A stretch of DNA of 64,000 bases from a virus (IMGVR_UViG_3300035181_000471:157218-221217), one strand, 5' to 3'; counted from the first letter of the stretch, positions 53,989-62,047 are shown. Notes: a model not told the origin generated them from the letters alone. Numbers and translations are program-made.

Positions 53989-56784
53989 ATGAAACTTAGT
54001 GCATTGACTCTCTTAGCCGCCATTTCTGATGGGAAGAAGCGTATTCTAATGGACCGCTATGGTGCCACAGAAGAACAGCTAACCATTGTAGATGCCGCAG
54101 ACCCAACATCCTCCGGCACATATGCTGAGTGGATTACTCGTTCCTGGCTTAACCAGCACCTAATCAACCTTCCTGAAGACACCGCTATTGTCCGTGCTGA
54201 CCTAGGTAAGTTCAATCGTGTTAAGAATAAGGCTGAGTGGGGACAGAACTCCAAGGATGTAATGACTTACAATCCCGAGAGACTTCGTGCCGCCCTACTC
54301 ACCGTAACTGAGCCAAAGGCTGAAGGCATCCCTGATGTCTCCGCTGAAGTCCTCATTGATGACGGAACTTACATTATGTGGAAGGTCACCACCGTAGCTG
54401 ACGCTATGGCGCTATCCGCTAAGTCCGGTTGGTGTACAAAAGGCGAGAATATGGCTTCTCATTACCTAAAGGAAGCTCCTTTATACACCGCATTCAAGAA
54501 CGGTGAGCCTCTCTTCCAGTATCACTCTGGCGGAACCACCGGACACCCCCAGTTCATGAACCGCTTCAACTCCACCATGCAGTCTGCAAAGATCATGAAT
54601 GCTGAAGCTTACGACCTCATCTCAAGAGTTCCAAACCCAGATCCCGACCTTGTTACCGTTCTAGAAAAGTTCAAGGCTCCTAACCTATCTGAAGCTGAAA
54701 CCTTCTCCTACCTCAAGGATGTCCTCGCCACCAATCCAGAGTTCGCTAAGGGAAACAAAGAGTTTCAGGAACTAGAAAGAAGGTTCCTTGAGCAGAGATA
54801 CAAGATCTTCGATGAAGAAGAGCTAGTGGCCCTCATCGACAAGTATGGGCGCACTGGAGAAGTCGTATCCAAGTTCCTTGAGGACAACCCAAGAGTCCGT
54901 GGTATCATCAAGAAAATTGAAGACACCCCCGACTGGGCCGCTCTCTGTAAGGCTATGGAGAACAATGAAACCTTTGACGAGAACGAAAAGAAGATCATCT
55001 TTAAGATCCCTGGCCTATTCTCCAAGGTATTCGCCAAGTTCTCAGCCGCTAATAATTTTGATGCTGAAGTTGCTACACTAAAGTCTCTGATCAAAGAAGG
55101 TAAGGACACAGAAGCCTACGAGCTAGCCAACAAGCTAGTCAAGCTCCTAGGAAGTGGATTCCAAGAGCAGAGATACCGTTACTACAATGACCCTCAGGGA
55201 ACCATACCTTGCATTAAGAACTCTGCTGGCTATGCCGCCGTTCAGAAATACAAAGACATCATCATCAACATGGTTCGTCCTTTGATGGCCTCCACTCTAA
55301 CCAACATCGCCAATAAGGGTCTCGGTCTAACCGAACTAGCCAAGGAACTAAATGAAGCCATCGACAAGATCCAATCTGCCGCTAACAACGACAACAAAGT
55401 AATTGAGTGGTGCAACAAGCGTAGAAAGGAAATCCTAGTCCCTGCGGCTAAGGCTTCCGTAGCTGAGGCTGTTGCTAGTGCCTCTACTTTAACCGATCTA
55501 GCACAGGTCATGGGAACTGTTGAGCGCAATCTAGATCAAGCTCATATCAACTGGCAGGAAAAAAACGAAATCAAGGAAGAGATCAAAACCAATTCCATCA
55601 TCCCTAGGATCAAGGAAGAGTTTGATGCTATCACCAACTCCTCTGCTGGGAAGTCCTTCGAAGAGCTAGCCAAGGAATTCAAGGACAAGTATAACGAAGT
55701 CATCGGTGTATTCAGATACGACAGCACTATCGAAGGTGTCCTTGCCTCTATCGGTAAGGAAATGCTAACTGCTGGCCTAACCACCGATCTTGCCACTGTT
55801 CCTAAGTTGAAAGCCGTCACTGACAGACTCGACGCTCTAGACCTAGAGACCTTCCACTGGGCCGAGCGTATTGCTGAGAACCGCAAGGCTGAGATTCGTG
55901 CTGAGCGAGATGCCAAGGCACAGGCTCGTGGTGAGGCTCGTGGAACTGGTGATACCACAGTAAGAACTCGCTACGCTCCAAAGAAGGAGCTAGAGACTTA
56001 CTACAATCTAATGAGAGCATGGCAACACAACCCTGACACGGTAGCTCGTGGCGAGAAGCCTAAGCTCTCTGACAGGGGAGAAACATTCCTAATTACATCT
56101 CCTACTATCAATCTTAGTGACGCAATCACCTACTTCAAGGAGCAGGGTAAGACCTCTCCAGAATTAGAAGCCAAGATTCTAGCTTCCAATAATCTCAGTG
56201 CTGGTATTTCCTACTTGAGAGAGGTAAAGAAGGAAGCATGGCCTGAGCTAGCCGAGAAAATTCTTGATTATGGTTTTGATTCCGAATACGCCAAGGCTTA
56301 CAAGGAAGTAGTCTTCAAGGACAAGGAATGGCCTGAACAGAAAGCCAAGGCTGTTGCGGCGTTCACCAATGATTCCGTAGCTCAGAACCACTACCTCATC
56401 AATGAGATGAAACAGTATAATGATAAGAACAACGAGGGAGCCAAGTGGGGCCTTCTAGAGAAGAAAGCCTTAGACTTCCTATCCTCTGGTCAGTTCGACA
56501 GCATCAGACACGCTTGGTGGGTGAATGATCGCTTCTTTGAACCTCTCCTCGCCTATGTCAAGTCTACCAAGAGCCGTCTAGATAAGAAGCTAGAAGAGAA
56601 GGTCTGTGAGAAGAATGAAGACTTCGCCACCAAGTATCTCTTCACTCTAATCCCCAAGGATAAGATCTCTGAGATCATCGAAAAGTATTCCGCCGCAACT
56701 GAGGCATCAGAAAAAGCCAAGACTTCTTCGCACCACTTTAACCTCTTCGCCGCACTAATGAAGGAATTGGAGAACTACCTATGA
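53989..56784 (+). CDS. WCT-family protein, long form
   Basis: A 931-residue paralogue of the WCT proteins at 51816 and 59437. Residues 10-110 match the shared N-terminal domain ('KKRILMDRYGATEEQL', 'DPTSSGTYAEWITRSW', 'FNRVKNKAEW'). The motif is 'SGWCTKGENMASHYLKEAPL' (W148, C149, T150), followed by 'GEPLFQYHSGGTTGHPQFMN'. The remaining 700 residues are almost entirely helical and charged, without zinc fingers. Strongly CTA/GCC-biased codons suggest high expression. The last codons overlap the next gene (ATGA). Function unknown; a structural or packaged protein is plausible. Confidence 0.75.
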   Translation: MKLSALTLLAAISDGKKRILMDRYGATEEQLTIVDAADPTSSGTYAEWITRSWLNQHLINLPEDTAIVRADLGKFNRVKNKAEWGQNSKDVMTYNPERLRAALLTVTEPKAEGIPDVSAEVLIDDGTYIMWKVTTVADAMALSAKSGWCTKGENMASHYLKEAPLYTAFKNGEPLFQYHSGGTTGHPQFMNRFNSTMQSAKIMNAEAYDLISRVPNPDPDLVTVLEKFKAPNLSEAETFSYLKDVLATNPEFAKGNKEFQELERRFLEQRYKIFDEEELVALIDKYGRTGEVVSKFLEDNPRVRGIIKKIEDTPDWAALCKAMENNETFDENEKKIIFKIPGLFSKVFAKFSAANNFDAEVATLKSLIKEGKDTEAYELANKLVKLLGSGFQEQRYRYYNDPQGTIPCIKNSAGYAAVQKYKDIIINMVRPLMASTLTNIANKGLGLTELAKELNEAIDKIQSAANNDNKVIEWCNKRRKEILVPAAKASVAEAVASASTLTDLAQVMGTVERNLDQAHINWQEKNEIKEEIKTNSIIPRIKEEFDAITNSSAGKSFEELAKEFKDKYNEVIGVFRYDSTIEGVLASIGKEMLTAGLTTDLATVPKLKAVTDRLDALDLETFHWAERIAENRKAEIRAERDAKAQARGEARGTGDTTVRTRYAPKKELETYYNLMRAWQHNPDTVARGEKPKLSDRGETFLITSPTINLSDAITYFKEQGKTSPELEAKILASNNLSAGISYLREVKKEAWPELAEKILDYGFDSEYAKAYKEVVFKDKEWPEQKAKAVAAFTNDSVAQNHYLINEMKQYNDKNNEGAKWGLLEKKALDFLSSGQFDSIRHAWWVNDRFFEPLLAYVKSTKSRLDKKLEEKVCEKNEDFATKYLFTLIPKDKISEIIEKYSAATEASEKAKTSSHHFNLFAALMKELENYL

Positions 56785-57350
56785 GTCTAACGGACAGCGT
56801 TACCCCAATTAGAAAGGGTCACATTAGGATCTTTGAAGAGGGTAATCCTTCCAACATCCTATATGAGAACGACAATGCTATCTGCAACGGAGCCTCTTGG
56901 CTCTTCGCTAGAATGTTCGCCAACATCAATGAGCCTCAGAATGGGGTATGGGGTCTAGCTGTAGGCGCTGGTGATTCTACATGGCCTGCTAACAACCAGC
57001 CAGATGCCATGCCTACCCAGACTGCCATTATCACCCCAATCGCCCGTAAGCCCCTGTCTAGCGCCAAGATGGTCGATGCCAATTTCAATCAGGTAGAGCA
57101 TTCCACCTTAGTTGAGTTCCAGACCGTTCTAAACGCAACTACAGATAACCTCCTGATTCCCATCAGAGAGATGGGTCTAATCGGTGGCGGGACCGCTGGC
57201 ACGGATATGATGAACCAGATCAACACCCCCTTCTTTGATCCAACCAACCCAAACAACAATAGCGCCGTTCTAATCAACTACAAGACCCTCCCTCCCCTTC
57301 TCCTACCTTCCGGTATTAACTTTGTGTTCTCTTGGACCCTCGCATTTTGA
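56781..57350 (+). CDS. Probable virion/tail-fibre-associated protein
   Basis: A 189-residue beta-rich protein with 'GHIRIFEEGNPSNILYENDN' and 'NGVWGLAVGAGDSTWPANNQ', a style typical of small phage structural proteins. Its ATG overlaps the stop of the WCT gene (ATGA). The downstream homing endonuclease gene starts 44 bases after it; the endonuclease promoter-like sequence begins at this gene's final codons. Role inferred from composition and context only. Confidence 0.62.
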   Translation: MSLTDSVTPIRKGHIRIFEEGNPSNILYENDNAICNGASWLFARMFANINEPQNGVWGLAVGAGDSTWPANNQPDAMPTQTAIITPIARKPLSSAKMVDANFNQVEHSTLVEFQTVLNATTDNLLIPIREMGLIGGGTAGTDMMNQINTPFFDPTNPNNNSAVLINYKTLPPLLLPSGINFVFSWTLAF

Positions 57351-57383
57351 CCAAAAATACAAACTTTCAGTATTGTTGTATAC
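57347..57383 (+). promoter_or_regulatory. Candidate promoter of the second homing endonuclease
   Basis: TTGACC (57347-57352), 18 bases, TATTGT (57371-57376) fits a weak sigma-70 promoter; within it ACTTTCAG (57363-57370) and GTATAC (57378-57383) repeat the pair seen at 17736. Confidence 0.45.
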
Positions 57384-57393
57384 TGGAGTGTTT

Positions 57394-58500
57394 GTGCCAA
57401 GAACAAAAGAAGCTCAGAAGTTATATCTAGAAGCTAAGAGAAATGAAACCCCGCCTGAGGGTCAGCTATGTGAAAATGGCTGTAACTCATTGGCGGGGTT
57501 TCACCTTATGCGTAGCATCAAAACAGAAACCGGGACAATTATTAGGTGGTTCTGGTGTTGTTCCAACCACTACAGAAAATGTCCTGCCAAACTCAAAAAG
57601 GCTGAAGAAGCCCGAACCGCCACTTCGCTAGCTAAGTATGGTGTAGCTCATCATATGCAGCTAGCCGAGACTATTGAAAAACGAGATAAGACATCTGTTA
57701 AACTCTTCGGAGTTTCTCATGCCATGAAGCTACCTGAAGTAATAGAACGAAAGCATCAAACCGAAATAAAGAATAATGGAGACCTGGGTCAAAGTTACAG
57801 GACTAGATCGGCGGCTCTCATGGACACTCACGGAGTGGAGAACATCTCCCAGGTTCCTGGTGTAGCAGAGAAGATACAAGAGTCTATCCTACAGAGGTTT
57901 GGGGGTTACTTCTCCTCTAACGAAGAGTGGAAGCGCCAGTATAAGGAGGTCACTGGTTATGAACACCCCAGGCAAAGACCGGAGGTTGAAGCGCAAAGAG
58001 CCTTGACTTGTATTCAAAGATATGGGGTTAAATACCCTCTTCAAATAGGGGTATTTAGACAGAAAGCCAGGGCTACATTCTTAAGGAAATACGGCGCTCC
58101 CCATCCAATGCAGTCACCAGCTTTCTATTTTGCTAAGCTGAGAAACGGGTATAAATGGAAGCCCTTTACTTATCCAAGCGGACGAGTCATAAACACTCAA
58201 GGATATGAATCTTTGATCATTCAAGAGCTTCTAGATTCAGGAGTCCAAGAAGAAGACATCTATGTTGGGTTAGAATGCCCCAACTTCGAATACTCATTTG
58301 AAGGCAAAGAGCGTAGATATTACCCTGATATCTATGTAAAGAGTCAGAATTTAATCATTGAGGTTAAGTCTACTTACACCTATCAAAGAAATTACGAGCT
58401 AAATCAAGCTAAGAAAGCTAGCATAAAATCTGCTGGTTATGAGTTTCAATTTAGAGTTAAGCACCCTAACCGTCTGCAAGAAACTACTTTAATCAACTAA
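57394..58500 (+). CDS. Homing endonuclease, PD-(D/E)XK/Vsr-like, with DNA-binding repeats
   Basis: I start at GTG 57394, five bases after GGAG; the frame is open further upstream (ATG 57322) but that would overlap the preceding gene. Product 368 residues. The N-terminal part has Cys pairs ('CENGCNSLAGF', 'WFWCCSNHYRKCP') and at least four repeats of the type 'KYGVAHHMQLAETIEK' / 'LFGVSHAMKLPEVIER' / 'RYGVKYPLQIGVFRQK', known as DNA-reading repeats of phage endonucleases (DUF7487-like as I recall). The C-terminal nuclease core shows 'YYPDIYVKSQNLIIEVKSTY' (D ... E-x-K). It is inserted with its own promoter after a structural gene, the mark of a selfish element. Confidence 0.8.
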   Translation: MPRTKEAQKLYLEAKRNETPPEGQLCENGCNSLAGFHLMRSIKTETGTIIRWFWCCSNHYRKCPAKLKKAEEARTATSLAKYGVAHHMQLAETIEKRDKTSVKLFGVSHAMKLPEVIERKHQTEIKNNGDLGQSYRTRSAALMDTHGVENISQVPGVAEKIQESILQRFGGYFSSNEEWKRQYKEVTGYEHPRQRPEVEAQRALTCIQRYGVKYPLQIGVFRQKARATFLRKYGAPHPMQSPAFYFAKLRNGYKWKPFTYPSGRVINTQGYESLIIQELLDSGVQEEDIYVGLECPNFEYSFEGKERRYYPDIYVKSQNLIIEVKSTYTYQRNYELNQAKKASIKSAGYEFQFRVKHPNRLQETTLIN

Positions 58501-58503
58501 TAG

Positions 58504-58516
58504 ACTCTCAGTATAG
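58504..58516 (+). promoter_or_regulatory. Promoter-like CTCAGTATAG element
   Basis: ACTCTCAG directly joined to GTATAG, then AAGGGAG ribosome site of the tiny gene at 58530. Related to CAGTATAAT elements at 61704 and 62130. Confidence 0.35.
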
Positions 58517-58529
58517 AAGGGAGACCAGC

Positions 58530-58634
58530 ATGGCTCTAGACGGAAAGAACAGCAAGAAGATCATCAAGAAGAAAGTTACCAAGCGCAAGAAGACCTCGCC
58601 TAGAGGTAAAAAGGTTAAGAAGCACGAGAGATAA
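58530..58634 (+). CDS. Tiny, extremely basic peptide
   Basis: A 34-residue open frame with AAGGGAG upstream, own promoter-like element, and a strong terminator 18 bases after its stop, so it looks like a monocistronic unit. More than half of the residues are Lys/Arg ('KKIIKKKVTKRKKTSPRGKK'). It could bind nucleic acid or act on a host complex; function unknown. Confidence 0.62.
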   Translation: MALDGKNSKKIIKKKVTKRKKTSPRGKKVKKHER

Positions 58635-58651
58635 TCAGGCATCTCCGTAAG

Positions 58652-58695
58652 AAATCCCCTCCAGTCCGAGTATTATATGGGTGGAGGGGATTTTT
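58652..58695 (+). terminator. Rho-independent terminator
   Basis: Stem AAATCCCCTCCA / TGGAGGGGATTT of 12 bp, loop of 18 bases, followed by TT; the run of T is five long in total. The 170 bases that follow up to the next gene hold no open frame or RNA gene that I can support. Confidence 0.9.
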
Positions 58696-58866
58696 CTATC
58701 GTTGAGGGCGGGATCGAGTCCTGGTAAGTGACCCCCGCGCCCCCAGCCGCCTCAACCCTAGCTACAAAATTAAGTGGCGTCAGCCACCGCGAAAATTTAG
58801 AGTGATTTACATCACACCGTATTCTATCCCCCAAGAGCAGTTCATCAAGACAGGAGTGCCAGACCC

Positions 58867-59091
58867 ATGCCGATGGTAGAGTTCTCATGCAAGTGTGGTC
58901 ATAACTGGATAGAGGAGGTGCAGGTAGCCCCTGTAATGTCCCTTCAATTCCTGGTTGCCAACCCATGCATTGAATGTGGCAATATGCCTTATCGCGCCGA
59001 GAGAAGACCATCCAGGGACTTCTACAAGGATAGGGACGCCATGAATGCGAAAGACATAGCGATAGCGAAAAGCCTGGGAATTAAGTTATAG
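58867..59091 (+). CDS. Small zinc-ribbon protein
   Basis: A 74-residue protein with 'CKCGHNWIEE' and 'PCIECGNMPYRAERRP': two Cys pairs about 25 residues apart, a typical zinc ribbon. The C-terminus is charged and helical. Ribosome site GGAG is 11 bases upstream of the chosen ATG; the ATG two codons later is an alternative. Function unknown. Confidence 0.68.
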   Translation: MPMVEFSCKCGHNWIEEVQVAPVMSLQFLVANPCIECGNMPYRAERRPSRDFYKDRDAMNAKDIAIAKSLGIKL

Positions 59092-59114
59092 CCATCTCTT
59101 TATAGGGAGGCTAT

Positions 59115-59444
59115 ATGGAAGAAGGCTTGACAATGCGACACCTTACCGGGGACAAGTACGAAGTGTCTCTAGGAGGATGTAAAGCCATAATCGAATTTCA
59201 TCATGGCTATGTAGAGGTCAAGGTAATCACCTCTGAAAATAAGCGTAAGGGCGAAGCCCGACAGCTACTCCTTAAATTGAAGGACCGCTACGGTCATGTC
59301 GAAACGGAATCATGCATAGACTCAAGCATAGCCGCCGAGGGAGCCCAAGGAGCGGAACCCTTTTGGCAAGCCATGTTGAATGAAGGCGTGGTAAGATTAG
59401 TAGGAACGATGGAAGGCAGAACACTACGGAGCAAACATGAGTAG
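59115..59444 (+). CDS. Small GNAT-like protein (tentative)
   Basis: A 109-residue protein with strong GGGAGG box. 'YVEVKVITSENKRKGEARQL' resembles the acetyl-CoA pyrophosphate loop (R/K-x-x-G-x-A/G) of GNAT acetyltransferases, and 'EPFWQAMLNEGVVRL' the C-terminal helix-strand of that fold. The protein is shorter than a full GNAT domain (about 140 residues), so this is a weak call. It overlaps the start of the next WCT gene by eight bases. Confidence 0.5.
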   Translation: MEEGLTMRHLTGDKYEVSLGGCKAIIEFHHGYVEVKVITSENKRKGEARQLLLKLKDRYGHVETESCIDSSIAAEGAQGAEPFWQAMLNEGVVRLVGTMEGRTLRSKHE

Positions 59445-60558
59445 TAACAATCTAAACTGGTCTGACTTAATCAAGTTAGCTCATGGCTTCGACATCGAAG
59501 CAGCGGCATCAGAGGCGAAGAAGAACGCTTTGGCAAAGAAGTATGACATGCCTCTTGAGGATGTTAATGCTTGCTCTGAAATTGACCCAACACCTAATGG
59601 TGAATATACCGAATGGCTATGTAAGGAACTGAAGCGTGATGAGTTGGGGTTTGATCGTATCCCAGCCCATGACATCACAACGCATCTAGTCATATTCAGC
59701 AGGCTAAAGAACTCCCCAGAATTCAGGAATGCTTGCGCTAAGCACATCTATTCAATGGATATCAACAAGTATGACTTGTCCGAGTTTCTGGTGAAGATGA
59801 AAGAAGCAGAGAGCTTAGTGAGTAAAAATCAGAGGATAAAAAATGTCCTGACCAAAAGCCTACTATGGTCCGGTGAGTTTGAAGGGCATAAGATCGAGGT
59901 ATTCAAATTTGAGTCCAATGAGGAAGCTTACGCTCTTATCTCTGGTGGCCCTAGCCTGAGTCGTCATTTTAACCCCTCTCCACAAACTTCCTGGTGTACC
60001 ACCCAAGAAGATACCGCCAGGGACTACCTAGAGGAAGGTGACGCCTACATCATCCGTGTGGACGGCAAGAACTATTGCAACCTCCATGAAGGTTCCTCAC
60101 AATGTATGGATAGTGCAAACCGCTCTTTCGCTACTAACCGCGTGATCAAAGACCCCATCGTAGAATTCGCCATAGAGGAGGCCAAGATCCATCTGGAATA
60201 CTTCAAGACCAGCAATGGCAATGTGCCAGAATGCTCTGAATGTCATGAAGCCCTTGGAGGTAAAGTTTATCTCGATACCAGGGAGGCATACGGGGAGGAA
60301 AAATTCCTATGCCAGAGATGCTTTGAGACCCTTTGGGTTAAAGACATTCAAGCATTCATCAGGGATCTCCCATCAGAGTACTTCGTTGAGCCTAAGACTT
60401 ACGAAAACGAGTATAAATGGATTCAGGCTCTATGGGAGCTAGACGGCAAGGAGCCAGGGGGACGCAATTTTTGGAATCCTGAGGATGTCAAGCAAGCACT
60501 AGAGCAGATGGGTGTGTATAGCGAAGCCATTTACACCGGACCAATAACCACAGAGTAG
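59437..60558 (+). CDS. WCT-family protein, short form
   Basis: A 373-residue paralogue. Shared N-terminal domain: 'EAKKNALAKKYDMPLEDVNA', 'IDPTPNGEYTEWLCKEL', nearly the same as the protein at 51816. Family motif 'QTSWCTTQEDTARDYLEEGD' (W186, C187, T188), then 'YCNLHEGSSQCMDSANRSF', where the H...Q..D residues may complete a site. A single zinc-finger-like pair follows ('CSECHEAL...CQRCFETL'), a reduced version of the LIM-like region. It faces the - strand gene at 60572, with only 13 bases between the stops. Confidence 0.75.
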   Translation: MSSNNLNWSDLIKLAHGFDIEAAASEAKKNALAKKYDMPLEDVNACSEIDPTPNGEYTEWLCKELKRDELGFDRIPAHDITTHLVIFSRLKNSPEFRNACAKHIYSMDINKYDLSEFLVKMKEAESLVSKNQRIKNVLTKSLLWSGEFEGHKIEVFKFESNEEAYALISGGPSLSRHFNPSPQTSWCTTQEDTARDYLEEGDAYIIRVDGKNYCNLHEGSSQCMDSANRSFATNRVIKDPIVEFAIEEAKIHLEYFKTSNGNVPECSECHEALGGKVYLDTREAYGEEKFLCQRCFETLWVKDIQAFIRDLPSEYFVEPKTYENEYKWIQALWELDGKEPGGRNFWNPEDVKQALEQMGVYSEAIYTGPITTE

Positions 60559-60571
60559 GTCCAACGATTTT

Positions 60572-61312
60572 CTACTTGATCTCTATAGCACCGACTGGTT
60601 TGTTCGTGGCGCATGATTGCATTAGCTGGCTTATGTAGCTAGCTCTCGTTTGCCCTGCCTGCTTCCACTTCAAGATTTTCGTGACTGGGGTATTGGCATA
60701 ATGAGCTAGATTAGGAAACTGATCCAATATGTCGTAAGCCACAGGTGCAGGCATGTCGTGGATCATTTCTTTGTCAGTCATGTCAGGATAACGGTCAATG
60801 TAGTCATTGATCCAATCCACGGACTCTGGTTTCAAGTAAGAGTATTCCCCAGACTGTAGCATATCGCTTAGGTGGTCTTCATCAATTTCGATATTGGCGG
60901 TCAGGTTGCGGCCATCCACAACAGCAACGAATAGAGCGGGTGGAATTTGATCTTTTTGACTATCGAAGACCAGATCTTCTTGACTATCGAAGACCAGATC
61001 TAGTGGAGCGGCTCTGTCTCCAGCGTAGCCTAGAGCCATAGCTAGATTAATGGTGAGGTAGACGGCCTCTTGAGGTTGCAAGGAAGCTCCCCATCTCTCC
61101 CCACGCTTAGGATCAATCGTGAGCCCTTCAGCTAGGATCTTCCTGGCTAGGTCATCATGGCAGTTCGCAATGCCGTGGTAATAGGTTTCCGCCTTATGGA
61201 TGTCCATTGGTGGGGGAGTGGCTCTGCGGTTTAATCTGGCCTTCATGGTTAGGAGCTTGGACATAGTGTGCCTCATATAAGGGAGGGGAAGTTCATGACC
61301 TTTAAAATGCAT
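60572..61312 (-). CDS. ADP-ribosyltransferase-like protein
   Basis: A 246-residue protein on the - strand. The pattern 'AETYYHGIANCHDDLARKIL' + 'AEGLTIDPKRG' + 'PQEAVYLTINLAMALGYAGD' + 'ALFVAVVDGRNL' matches the H-(Y/G), S/T-strand and downstream elements of ADP-ribosyltransferase/KptA-like folds; phages use such enzymes on host RNA polymerase, ribosome or defence proteins. The exact catalytic Glu is not identified. A Met at residue 17 (61264) with AGG upstream may be the true start. An in-frame 24-bp duplication lies in the middle. Its start codon overlaps a 20-bp direct repeat. Lone - strand position suggests an acquired accessory gene. Confidence 0.55.
   Translation of the reverse strand: MHFKGHELPLPYMRHTMSKLLTMKARLNRRATPPPMDIHKAETYYHGIANCHDDLARKILAEGLTIDPKRGERWGASLQPQEAVYLTINLAMALGYAGDRAAPLDLVFDSQEDLVFDSQKDQIPPALFVAVVDGRNLTANIEIDEDHLSDMLQSGEYSYLKPESVDWINDYIDRYPDMTDKEMIHDMPAPVAYDILDQFPNLAHYANTPVTKILKWKQAGQTRASYISQLMQSCATNKPVGAIEIK
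60949..60996 (-). repeat. 24-bp in-frame tandem duplication
   Basis: GATCTTYTTGACTATCGAAG... occurs at 60949-60972 and 60973-60996 with one mismatch, giving 'VFDSQED' and 'VFDSQKD' back to back in the ADP-ribosyltransferase-like protein. Confidence 0.92.
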
Positions 61313-61447
61313 AGATTGAAATCCCCAGGAAAAATTTTCAAATTTTTTTTGACCCTACTTTGTTTCAAGGTGTGAAAGATTTTGACCTTTTATTCAGGGG
61401 GGGGGGGGTATAACTGATTAGGAATACTTAAAATGCATAGATTGAAA
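61302..61447. repeat. 20-bp direct repeat pair flanking a G12 tract
   Basis: TTAAAATGCATAGATTGAAA occurs at 61302-61321 and again, identical, at 61428-61447. The first copy includes the start codon of the - strand gene. Each has the palindrome ATGCAT at its centre, which suits a dimeric regulator. Confidence 0.9.
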
Positions 61448-61607
61448 ATTGGTTTTGAATAAGGACATTTAACGACCCACCCCCACCCCCTCCAAAAAGT
61501 CAAGCCTTTTTTCACAATCGACCTCTTTTTTTGACCATAGTCACAAGTGGCCCTAAAAAATTTCTAAATTTTTGTTGACCTCAGTATACTCACTCCTCCA
61601 AATATTT
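61322..61607. promoter_or_regulatory. Noncoding control region rich in TTGACC
   Basis: No gene is seen. TTGACC occurs at 61349, 61382, 61531, 61575 (and 61623 just beyond), several after T runs, as if repeated -35 boxes; near 61575 TTGACC is followed by CAGTATA. C-rich stretch 61482-61494. Candidate promoter cluster or replication origin. Confidence 0.45.
61397..61408. repeat. G12 homopolymer
   Basis: Twelve consecutive G in the noncoding region between the 20-bp repeats; a likely length-variable tract and a possible G-quadruplex or transcription block. Confidence 0.9.
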
Positions 61608-61734
61608 TCACCTTCAACTTCGTTGACCTTGAGATCCGTTGACATTGTGATCGCCTGCATTATGGTTGGCTGGAACTTTCTAGTATGATCCTGGAGATCC
61701 CCCAGTATAATAGGAGTGGAGGGATATACCTATG
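61608..61734 (+). promoter_or_regulatory. Duplicated leader/promoter, copy A
   Basis: Order of elements: TCACCTTCAACT, TTGACA (61639), TTGTGATCGCCTGCATT (61645-61661), CTTTC, TGATCC...GATCCCC, CAGTATAAT with a perfect TATAAT (61706-61711), AGGAG, GGGATAT, ATG. The 29-base core 61636-61664 is identical to copy B. Confidence 0.65.
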
Positions 61735-61860
61735 CCTACTAAGCCAGGGTCCACCTATAAGCCATTGACCGATAAAGAATTGGCTAAGCTCTTGAAGCAG
61801 GAGCAGAAGGATGCCAGTCGTTGCAACAAGGCCATGCGTAGGCGGGAGCGGGAGAAGTAG
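61732..61860 (+). CDS. Small basic 42-residue protein
   Basis: Starts right after leader copy A with a GGAG box. Product is basic and helical ('ELAKLLKQEQKDASRCNKAM', ends 'RRREREK'). Its TAG overlaps the GTG of the next frame. Probably an early accessory protein; function unknown. Confidence 0.6.
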   Translation: MPTKPGSTYKPLTDKELAKLLKQEQKDASRCNKAMRRREREK

Positions 61861-62045
61861 TGTCTAGCCACGAAAGACGAACCCGCATCAACTGGCTACT
61901 CGATAACCGTTGGGATAGGCGTGTCCCTGGTAATGATCGTAGACAAGAACAGAATCCACTTATGCGATACCTAAAGATGCCAGTAGGGATTATCCTGAGG
62001 CGACATCTTGATATGTTCTTGTATTGGTATAAGCATCTAGCCTAA
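61860..62045 (+). CDS. Small basic 61-residue protein (GTG start)
   Basis: GTG start overlaps the previous stop (TAGTG). Arg-rich N-terminus ('SHERRTRINWLLDNRWDRRV') and a hydrophobic-basic C-terminus ('IILRRHLDMFLYWYKHL'). Support is the coupling and lack of other features; moderate. Confidence 0.5.
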   Translation: MSSHERRTRINWLLDNRWDRRVPGNDRRQEQNPLMRYLKMPVGIILRRHLDMFLYWYKHLA

Positions 62046-62047
62046 GG

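Noticed and set aside
58705-58745. T-loop-like sequence GGGATCGAGTCC suggesting a tRNA
   Set aside because: The flanking bases do not pair as a T stem and no anticodon or acceptor stem can be drawn on either strand.
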